From assembly GCF_041734645.1 (NCBI RefSeq), contig NZ_CP162010.1, positions 1,798,001-1,862,000 on the forward strand: 64,000 bases of DNA, in the 5' to 3' direction. The notes below the pieces were generated by a model, which worked only from the letters and a program-made list of their open reading frames with translations, did not search any database and was not told the DNA's origin. Shown here piece by piece: positions 53,033 to 59,673 of the stretch; the first letter of the stretch is position 1; the number at the start of each line of letters is the position of its first letter. Both the position numbers and the translations under genes were made by a program. The stretch comes from Rodentibacter sp901420285. Lineage in GTDB: Bacteria > Pseudomonadota > Gammaproteobacteria > Enterobacterales > Pasteurellaceae.

Positions 53033-54697
53033 CTAGCGCTCCATCAGTGCAAAACCGCTACAACAAACTTCACGCTCGGTAAGCAATTGAAACTTTATCC
53101 GTTGTTTAACCGCATCCCATTGTAATTGAATTTGGAATCGATCCGCCGGCCGCAGGAATTTTTGGAATTTTAGTTGTTCAAAACGTGTAATCGTCGGAGC
53201 AAAACCCAAAAATTCGCTAATCCGATCGGTAATCCATTGTAATTCCACCACCCCCGGCACTAGCGGGAAATCCGCAAAATGGTCAGTTAAAAATACTAAA
53301 TCCAACGGCACTTTACCTTCAATGCGGTGGACATTTTCGGTTTGCTCGGTATTTAACCAAATAGCATCAGTTTGAGTGGTCACGCAAATACGCTCAAATT
53401 CCGCTTTGTTGATTTTCGACTGGCTGTTGCGCGGTAATTTATCGGTAAAACGCCAAAAACGCGGCACGGCGGCCTTTTCTTGGGTTTGTTCTAATGCCTG
53501 TTTGAGTTGATGAATTAACGCGCGACGTCCTTTTTCACGAAATTGCTCAATACCTTGCTCGGTTAAACCGACCCAAGCCACCAGGCGCGATTTTTGCCGG
53601 TGCTGCGCGATGTAACAATCCTCTACCCAAAGGTGTTGCATTAAAGCTTGTTCGACGCCAACCAAAGCAATGCGTTTGTCGGCAATTTTTACAATGCGAT
53701 CCGCGCGCCCCAAAAGGCGGAAACCCTTCGCTTCAAACTCCACCACGTCGGCGGTTTGTTCGCGTCGAGCCAACCAATCGGCTTCAATCCAAAGCGCACC
53801 TTGCGCATCACTGCCTAATCGGCTATTCGGCAAAATTCGCCATAAGCCGCTATCTTGACGTATTGCAATCGGACCGGTTTCCGTACTGCCGTAAATTTCC
53901 ACTAACGGATACTGAACACGGCTGCGAATTTCGTCGGAAAGCGTCGCAGGCAAAGCGCCACCGGAAGAAATAATGCCTTCAATACGACTTGAAATCGGCA
54001 TCTTTTGCCAATCAATGCTGGACAACATCGCCGGACTGCTGACTATTATCGCGCGACGAACCTGTTCCGCTTCGCGCATAATACATTCCGGATAAAATTG
54101 TTGAATGCGGCCGATTTGCCAACCTTTCACTAACGACATCATAATATGCACGGTTAGCCCGTATACGTGTTGTATGCTAACGGTACTGATAGTGTGAATA
54201 TCATTGCTGTCGTTAAAAGGCAGCGCTTCTGCCAAGGCACGAGCACCCAGCCATAATTGACGGGCGGTTTTGACGATAGTTTTGGCTTCGCCGGTGCTGC
54301 CCGAGGTTTTCAACCAGATTTCAGTTTGATTATGCACATCAAAGAGCGGTTGATTTTGCCAATCTTTTTGCCATTCAATCTGCAAACCGAATTCGCTAAA
54401 TAATACGCTATTCGGCTGATGAAAATCCGCGCGATCGGTAATCCATAGATCCGCATTCTCATTCGCCCAGGCTAAACTCTCCGGCGTGTCATTTGCCGGA
54501 AATAACGTGCGAACACCGACAAACCACGCACCTAATAAGACGCAGGCGAGCTGTGCGCCGTCTTCCATCCACAAGGAAATCGACCGAATTTTACGTTGTG
54601 TTAATTCGGCAGCGATTTGTTTGGCCCGATATTCAAAATCGCGAAACGCCCAAGCGGGCGATTGGGCGATAAAATGATGTTCTAAGTAAGGTAACAT
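53033..54697 (-). CDS. AMP ligase fused to ApeI-like dehydratase
   Basis: 554 aa. Residues 1 to about 440 are an adenylating ligase (LKTSGSTGEAKTI at about 129-141, VEIYGSTETGP, LLGRADRIVKIADKRIALVG, LPRNSQSKINKAEF). Residues about 455-554 are a FabA/FabZ-like hotdog domain (LTDHFADFPLVPGVVELQW, FQKFLRPADRF). In E. coli-type loci ApeH (4-hydroxybenzoate ligase) and ApeI (dehydratase) are described as separate proteins, so this is a fusion. It activates the aryl starter onto ACP and, through the C-terminal part, may pair with ApeP for dehydration. Confidence 0.85.
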   Translation of the reverse strand: MLPYLEHHFIAQSPAWAFRDFEYRAKQIAAELTQRKIRSISLWMEDGAQLACVLLGAWFVGVRTLFPANDTPESLAWANENADLWITDRADFHQPNSVLFSEFGLQIEWQKDWQNQPLFDVHNQTEIWLKTSGSTGEAKTIVKTARQLWLGARALAEALPFNDSNDIHTISTVSIQHVYGLTVHIMMSLVKGWQIGRIQQFYPECIMREAEQVRRAIIVSSPAMLSSIDWQKMPISSRIEGIISSGGALPATLSDEIRSRVQYPLVEIYGSTETGPIAIRQDSGLWRILPNSRLGSDAQGALWIEADWLARREQTADVVEFEAKGFRLLGRADRIVKIADKRIALVGVEQALMQHLWVEDCYIAQHRQKSRLVAWVGLTEQGIEQFREKGRRALIHQLKQALEQTQEKAAVPRFWRFTDKLPRNSQSKINKAEFERICVTTQTDAIWLNTEQTENVHRIEGKVPLDLVFLTDHFADFPLVPGVVELQWITDRISEFLGFAPTITRFEQLKFQKFLRPADRFQIQLQWDAVKQRIKFQLLTEREVCCSGFALMER

Positions 54698-54954
54698 TAT
54701 GCGTTCGGGCGGTTTTGGCTAATTTTCAATACCGCTTGCACTACATCATCCACGGTACGTACATTACGAAAATCTTCCGCTTGCAGTTTATGTCCGGTTT
54801 TGCGTTTAATGTGATCAATTAAATCAATTGCATCGATACTGTCAATTTCCAGCTCTTCATAAAGATTGGTTTCCGGCTTAATGCGCTCCGATTCAATTTC
54901 AAATAACGTATGCAAGGCATCGGCCAATAAATCGCGAATTTCTTGTTCAGTCAT
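54697..54954 (-). CDS. apeF: Acyl carrier protein ApeF
   Basis: 85 aa; phosphopantetheine Ser in YEELEIDSIDAIDLIDHI (about residue 38). Its sequence LEIDSIDAIDLI is typical for the ACP that carries the growing chain in aryl polyene synthesis. Overlaps the ligase gene by one base; 1 base after apeE. Confidence 0.88.
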   Translation of the reverse strand: MTEQEIRDLLADALHTLFEIESERIKPETNLYEELEIDSIDAIDLIDHIKRKTGHKLQAEDFRNVRTVDDVVQAVLKISQNRPNA

Positions 54955-54955
54955 C

Positions 54956-55219
54956 TTACGCCTCGCCTTTTTGAGAACGAATGAAATCCGCTAAAGTGTT
55001 CACACTTTCAAAATAATGGCGGACTTGTTGCTGTTCGCCGTCTAATTGCAAACCGAAGGTTTTTTGCACAGCAAGACCTAACTCCAACGCATCCACCGAA
55101 TCTAAACCCAAACCATCGGCAGAAAATAGCGGCATGTCATTTTCGATATCCGCCGGGCTAATATCTTCCAACGCCAAGCTCTCAATAATGAGTTGTTTTA
55201 ATTGTTGTTCAAGTTGCAT
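54956..55219 (-). CDS. apeE: Acyl carrier protein ApeE
   Basis: 87 aa; phosphopantetheine Ser in DGLGLDSVDALELGLAV (about residue 40). The second, divergent ACP of the locus; in studied systems one ACP receives the aryl starter and the other the extending chain. 2 bases downstream of apeD. Confidence 0.88.
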   Translation of the reverse strand: MQLEQQLKQLIIESLALEDISPADIENDMPLFSADGLGLDSVDALELGLAVQKTFGLQLDGEQQQVRHYFESVNTLADFIRSQKGEA

Positions 55220-55221
55220 GG

Positions 55222-55998
55222 TTAGTTATCCTTTTGTAAGGTCTGAGAATTAAAATAATCTTCTAAATATTTTGTTAGACGGCGGGAAGCCATCGGAATG
55301 GATTGTTTTTGCAGCCATTCTTGCGGATTGATATCTTCTCCGACAATCAATTCATAATGAATTTTTTGATTGGGAATTTTATACCAAGGATCGCCTTTTT
55401 TCAGGCTTAATGGATGCATTTTTATCACTACCGGCGTAATCACTTGTGCGCTGCGCAAACCAATAGAAATCGCCCCCCGATTTAATTTCACGACACTATC
55501 CCAACCGGTTCGAGTGCCTTCAGGAAAAAGCAATAAGGCTTGGCGTTGCAGCACCGCATCGGTTTGTTCCAACAATTCTAAAGATTCGCTATTGGGTAAA
55601 AAACCGCAAGCTAAAATTTGATTACGCATCGTCGGATTTTTTAATAAATCCTTTTTCACGATACAGTTAAGACTCGGCGTTCGGCTTAAAATCAGCACCA
55701 CATCAATTAACGAAGGATGATTGGCCACCACTAATTGGCCCGCTCTACCGAGTCGTTCAAAGCCCTGATACGACACCTGCAACACACCGGTCCAAGAAAG
55801 ATAGCGCACAAAGAAAAACCAAATTTTACCGACCCAACGACGCACTTTTAGCTGTGTGGCATAGCTTGCGTTTTTAGTTTTTTGAGCATAAGGAAGTAAA
55901 ACGAACTGTAATAACACACCAACAATCGCCCACAAGAAAAATGCCAACGCAGTTGCCAGGAAACGACCAATTCGGTTTAGTTTCGGTGCCATTGCCAA
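55222..55998 (-). CDS. apeD: PlsC-like acyltransferase ApeD
   Basis: 258-aa membrane-bound 1-acylglycerol-3-phosphate-acyltransferase family protein. N-terminal hydrophobic helix (about residues 14-34), acyltransferase motif I NHPSLID (about 92-98), and motif III LLFPEGTRTGW (about 156). It probably anchors the product to a glycerol or lipid acceptor. The 5' end overlaps apeC by 22 bases. It has a 12-mer variant (agcaccgcatcg) near 55550. Confidence 0.85.
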   Translation of the reverse strand: MAMAPKLNRIGRFLATALAFFLWAIVGVLLQFVLLPYAQKTKNASYATQLKVRRWVGKIWFFFVRYLSWTGVLQVSYQGFERLGRAGQLVVANHPSLIDVVLILSRTPSLNCIVKKDLLKNPTMRNQILACGFLPNSESLELLEQTDAVLQRQALLLFPEGTRTGWDSVVKLNRGAISIGLRSAQVITPVVIKMHPLSLKKGDPWYKIPNQKIHYELIVGEDINPQEWLQKQSIPMASRRLTKYLEDYFNSQTLQKDN

Positions 55999-56711
55999 GT
56001 ACTTCCATTTGCATTTTTCACATTAAAATCAACCGCTTGCAAATACTGTTGTCTCACCCACTCCAAAGCGCTGTCCGGAGTATATTCGCCTTGTCCGTTT
56101 TCGTTTAAGGTCAAAGTAAATTGCTCGCCTTTTTCAACCACAAGAGCAAGAGCATAGCCCCAAGGAGACCGATGCACCGGAACAGCGTTATACATTGAGG
56201 ATAACGGTGTTTCGGCGATAATAACCAACACCTGCTCAACGCCTTCATTAAGCTGTAAATACGCTTCCAATAAGGCAATTTCTAAATTACCGCCATTCGC
56301 CATTAACGACGTGGTTTCCGATTTCACTTGGCGTAATTCCGACCATTGGCCGACCAACGCATTGTGCACGGAAAGACTAAAAGAGGTGGGAGAAACATCG
56401 CCTTCCCTCAAAAGCGAATGCCAAAGGGCAAAATTACGCTCCATTTCACTGTTTGCCGATGCATAAACCACCGGAATATCCGGATTTTCGGTTACTAAAT
56501 CCCAAGCTGCTTCAAAAAACAAACGCGCTGAATGACTCAAACGGCGACGTTTTAATGCCGGTAAAAAAGCTAATTTCGGTGTGAAATCTTCGAAGTTTTC
56601 CCGATTGGCCAGCCAATGAGCGTTACCTTTAAGCCAATCCGCTTCGCTTAATGATTTATCGCAAACAATTTTCCATTGTTTAATGGAAAAGGAAAACTGG
56701 CAAATCGGCAT
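55977..56711 (-). CDS. apeC: Ketosynthase chain-length factor ApeC
   Basis: 244-aa ketosynthase-like protein without the catalytic Cys. Family signature FSLSVHNALVGQWSEL (about residues 109-124), LPALKRRRLSHSARLFFEAA and the C-terminal short KS half. In the reported type II system it forms a heterodimer with ApeO and sets chain length. It begins 2 bases after the upstream lipoprotein gene. Confidence 0.83.
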   Translation of the reverse strand: MPICQFSFSIKQWKIVCDKSLSEADWLKGNAHWLANRENFEDFTPKLAFLPALKRRRLSHSARLFFEAAWDLVTENPDIPVVYASANSEMERNFALWHSLLREGDVSPTSFSLSVHNALVGQWSELRQVKSETTSLMANGGNLEIALLEAYLQLNEGVEQVLVIIAETPLSSMYNAVPVHRSPWGYALALVVEKGEQFTLTLNENGQGEYTPDSALEWVRQQYLQAVDFNVKNANGSTWQWHRN

Positions 56712-56713
56712 AA

Positions 56714-57142
56714 TTAGTAGTTTTTAAATAATTGATTAACCATTAAGTCGGTTTGCCCCTGCAAACCGGTTTGTTTTGCACGCTCTTTTTCATCTCCTCG
56801 GCGTTTATAGCCAACAACGCCCACTTCCGATTTAGTTTTCGCGTTAATTACGCTGAATTTGGCTCTTGCAATGAGTTGGCGATTTCCTTTTGCATTGGCG
56901 ATGAGGATATATTCACAATCTTTACCCTCATTTTTCATTGCTTCCGAGCTGATTCTTTTATTTGCCAAACTGGTTTTTAATGCTTCCACAAAATTGTCCG
57001 GAGCCGAACGGGTACTTGCTTTAATACAAAGATGGCGAATGTTTAATGCACGCTCAACGCTTTTTAAATTGTCCTCATCCACACCGGACGAACAGCCGGC
57101 CAGAACGCTTAACGCCAAACTGGATAAAAGTAATTTTTTCAC
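56714..57142 (-). CDS. Small lipoprotein, first gene of the ape operon
   Basis: 142 aa with a lipoprotein signal (LALSVLAGCSSG, Cys17). The body has no motif that names it: RHLCIKASTRSAPDNFVEAL and KNEGKDCEYILIANAKGN contain two Cys that could form a disulfide, followed by beta-type repeats. It is only 2 bases from apeC, so it is probably cotranscribed and may act at the outer membrane with ApeN. No function is assigned. Confidence 0.65.
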   Translation of the reverse strand: MKKLLLSSLALSVLAGCSSGVDEDNLKSVERALNIRHLCIKASTRSAPDNFVEALKTSLANKRISSEAMKNEGKDCEYILIANAKGNRQLIARAKFSVINAKTKSEVGVVGYKRRGDEKERAKQTGLQGQTDLMVNQLFKNY

Positions 57143-57288
57143 TCTGTTTTCCTTAAGTTACTTAGCAATTAAAATAGCCCGGATTCTACACTAATTTAAA
57201 TTTACAGGGAACCGCTAAATACCGCGCTTCGCTTTGCATAAATCTGATATACTCGCAAAGACTTTTTTGATTATTCCCGGAGGAAAAA

Positions 57289-57714
57289 ATGAAACTTATC
57301 AGTAAACTCGGCATTATTTTGGCCGCCACTTCAATCGTAGCTTGCGCGCCAAGAGACACCGTACACTATTATTCCATTTCCGATGCGCTTAATTCTTCCG
57401 AAGCGAAAACGGCGCTTAATCCAAAAGTACAACTTTATTTCGGTAAAGCCGCGCCGGGGAAAGTCGTCGTACCGAATGCTGTGACTAACAAAAAAACCAA
57501 TGCAGCAAATAAAACCGATGAAGCCTCTTGCCAATGGGCGTTTATCTCCGCGGTTAAACAATTACAAGAACGGGCAGAAAAAGAAGGCGCGACGAAAGTC
57601 GGCAATATTGTGAGTTTCTATAAAAAACGCGCTTATCAAAGTACTTCGCAGTACGAATGCCATGCAGGCAATTTAATGAGCGGTGTGGCGTTAAAAGGTC
57701 AAATCGTGAAATAA
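57289..57714 (+). CDS. Small secreted lipoprotein of unknown function
   Basis: 141 aa; lipoprotein signal with SIVACAPR (Cys19). The body contains HYYSISDALNS, FGKAAPGK, VTNKKTNAANKTDEASCQWA and the terminal YECHAGNLMSGVALKGQIVK, with two Cys. Proteins of this kind are sometimes labelled excinuclease ATPase subunit in databases, a name that has no visible basis: there is no nucleotide-binding motif. Ribosome site ggagg at 57279. Candidate -10 TATACT at 57248. Confidence 0.7.
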   Translation: MKLISKLGIILAATSIVACAPRDTVHYYSISDALNSSEAKTALNPKVQLYFGKAAPGKVVVPNAVTNKKTNAANKTDEASCQWAFISAVKQLQERAEKEGATKVGNIVSFYKKRAYQSTSQYECHAGNLMSGVALKGQIVK

Positions 57715-57716
57715 CC

Positions 57717-57743
57717 CAAAGCCGGCTGAAAAGCCGGTTTTGT
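57717..57743 (+). terminator. Terminator after the small lipoprotein gene
   Basis: ccggct, loop gaaa, agccgg with A/T extension and ttttg. Located 2 bases after the stop. Confidence 0.75.
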
Positions 57744-57752
57744 TCATCTTAA

Positions 57753-57792
57753 AATAGCACCGCATTGGAACCGGCTCCAATGCGGTGCTATT
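57753..57792. repeat. Perfect inverted pair of the 12-mer repeat (18-bp stem)
   Basis: aaatagcaccgcattgga (57753-57770) and tccaatgcggtgctattt (57775-57792) are exact complements around the loop accg, between the convergent lipoprotein gene and lysA. It is the longest stem built from this repeat in the window. Confidence 0.88.
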
Positions 57793-57839
57793 TGGTAAGG
57801 TCAATTTTCAGTCTCGCGTAAATGGCGTTTCGGCATCTT

Positions 57840-59087
57840 TTAAATCATCGATTCTAAGGCCCAAAGTTCTCGCACACTTTCGCGTCGGCGAATCAAGTAC
57901 GCTTGCTCCCCATCCACCAGCACTTCGGCGGTACGCGGGCGGGAATTGTAGTTTGATGACATACTGGCGCCGTACGCGCCGGCTGAGCGTTGTGCGATAA
58001 AATCGCCTTCGGCGATCGCCAATTCGCGCTGTTTCCCGAGGAAATCCGAGGTCTCGCACACCGGCCCCACCACGTCGTAAACCGCTTTCTCACGCACTAA
58101 AGTCCGATCGACTTCAATGATGTTCATGTAAGCTTCATACAACGCGGGACGAATCATATCGTTCATGCCGGTATCGGTGATGGCAAAATTGCGGTTTTCG
58201 TTGCTTTTCAAATATTGCACCTTCGCCACCAAAATTCCGGCGTTAGCGGAAATCGCACGTCCCGGTTCAAGAATGATTTCAAGTTCTTGATAATTTTTGA
58301 GTTTTTCCAATAACGCCTTGGCATAATCGCTCGGATGCGGTGCTATTTCGGCATGGTAAGTCACGCCCAAGCCGCCGCCTAAATCCAAGTGTTGCAGTTT
58401 GATGCCGTCTTGTTTTAATTGTTCCATCAACAAAACAAGGCGATCCGTAGCATCTAAGAACGGTTGCAACTCAGTGAGTTGCGAGCCGATGTGGCAATCC
58501 ATCCCGGTAATTTTCACATTCGGCAAAGTCGCGGCGAATTGATACGCGGCGCGGGCCTCGTCCGCACTTATGCCGAATTTATTTTCCTTCAAACCGGTAG
58601 AAATATAAGGATGCGTATGCGCGTCCACATCCGGATTGACACGCAGGGAAATCGGCGCAATTTTGCCCATTTCGCCGGCAATTAAATTGATGTGTTTGAG
58701 TTCAGACAAGGATTCTACGTTAAAACAACGAATACCCACCTCCAATCCGCGCATAATTTCTTCGCGCGATTTTGCCACGCCGGAAAATACCACTTTCGAC
58801 GGATCACCGCCGGCTGCCAATACACGTTCCAATTCGCCTTGCGACACAATATCGAAGCCCGAGCCAAGCTTAGCCATTACGCTCAACACGCCAATATTCG
58901 AGCAGGATTTCACCGCAAAGCAAATCAAATGCGGATGCTCGCCCAATGCGCTGTCGAACGCGTGCCAGTGGCGTTCCAACGTGGCGTGGGAATAAACGTA
59001 AAGCGGCGTGCCGAATTGTTCGGCGAGTTGTTGAACCGGAAGATTCTCGGCGTAAAGTCGGTCGTTTTTATATTGGAAGAAATCCAT
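57840..59087 (-). CDS. lysA: Diaminopimelate decarboxylase
   Basis: 415-aa PLP enzyme making lysine from meso-diaminopimelate. PLP Lys in CFAVKSCSN (about residue 60), glycine-rich HLDLGGGLGV, EPGRAISANAG, the active-site Cys in GPVCETSDFLG, and Tyr in SAGAYGASMSSNYN. Upstream lptM on the same strand and divergent cyaY reproduce the usual gamma-proteobacterial order. Confidence 0.96.
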   Translation of the reverse strand: MDFFQYKNDRLYAENLPVQQLAEQFGTPLYVYSHATLERHWHAFDSALGEHPHLICFAVKSCSNIGVLSVMAKLGSGFDIVSQGELERVLAAGGDPSKVVFSGVAKSREEIMRGLEVGIRCFNVESLSELKHINLIAGEMGKIAPISLRVNPDVDAHTHPYISTGLKENKFGISADEARAAYQFAATLPNVKITGMDCHIGSQLTELQPFLDATDRLVLLMEQLKQDGIKLQHLDLGGGLGVTYHAEIAPHPSDYAKALLEKLKNYQELEIILEPGRAISANAGILVAKVQYLKSNENRNFAITDTGMNDMIRPALYEAYMNIIEVDRTLVREKAVYDVVGPVCETSDFLGKQRELAIAEGDFIAQRSAGAYGASMSSNYNSRPRTAEVLVDGEQAYLIRRRESVRELWALESMI

Positions 59088-59150
59088 CTTGTGTTCCTTG
59101 TTGCAACCATGTTGACTTGCTTTCAGGACGAATACCTTCGCCCCGACAAT

Positions 59151-59270
59151 TTATTTTACTTGCTGTTGTGCCGGCTCTTTTTCCGGAAAATACAACGGCC
59201 CTTTTACGCCGCAACCGGAAACCAGCGCGCAAACCGCGCTTAATAAGAAAACAGATAGTAACTTTTTCAT
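59151..59270 (-). CDS. lptM: LptM/YifL small lipoprotein
   Basis: 39 aa, below the size of most gene calls. It reads MKKLLSVFLL, then the lipobox LVSGC (Cys20) followed by GVKGPLYFPEKEPAQQ, the invariant LptM signature. LptM assists disulfide maturation of LptD, which is also encoded in this window. Position between lysA and cyaY is the conserved one, 63 bases upstream of lysA. Confidence 0.88.
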   Translation of the reverse strand: MKKLLSVFLLSAVCALVSGCGVKGPLYFPEKEPAQQQVK

Positions 59271-59366
59271 TTTTTCTCACTTGCTCATTGGTAAATCCGC
59301 CTTTCACAAGGGTGCGAAAGGCTTTATAATCTGCCGCATTCTATCAGATTTAAGCGGGAAAATTTT

Positions 59367-59672
59367 ATGAATATCACAGAATTTCACCAAAATATCGAAC
59401 AAGTTTGGCAAAAAATCGAAGAAGATTTGGAGGAACAAGGCATCGACGCAGATTGCGAAACCCAAGGTTCCGTGTTCACCATTACATTCGACAACCGCAC
59501 TCAAATCGTGCTCAACAAACAAGAGCCACTGCTTGAACTCTGGCTTGCCGGCAAACTCGGCGGTTTTCATTTTGCCTTTAAAAATGACGATTGGCTCACC
59601 AATGACGGTAAACGCTTTTGGAATGTTCTGACGGAAACTTGTGCCGCCCACGGTGAGACCGTGCATTTTTAA
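59367..59672 (+). CDS. cyaY: Frataxin homologue CyaY
   Basis: 101-aa iron-binding regulator of iron-sulfur cluster assembly. The acidic first helix (HQNIEQVWQKIEEDLEEQGID) and VFTITFDNRTQIVLNKQEP, then LWLAGKLGGFHF, match frataxins. Divergent from lptM-lysA; recQ starts 1 base after the stop. Confidence 0.93.
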   Translation: MNITEFHQNIEQVWQKIEEDLEEQGIDADCETQGSVFTITFDNRTQIVLNKQEPLLELWLAGKLGGFHFAFKNDDWLTNDGKRFWNVLTETCAAHGETVHF

Positions 59673-59673
59673 T

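Noticed and set aside
32839..57840. Integrative element with integrase or tRNA attachment site around the 25 kb locus
   Set aside because: No integrase, tRNA gene or direct repeats were found at either boundary; the only mobility gene is the internal RAYT, which moves REPs, not islands.
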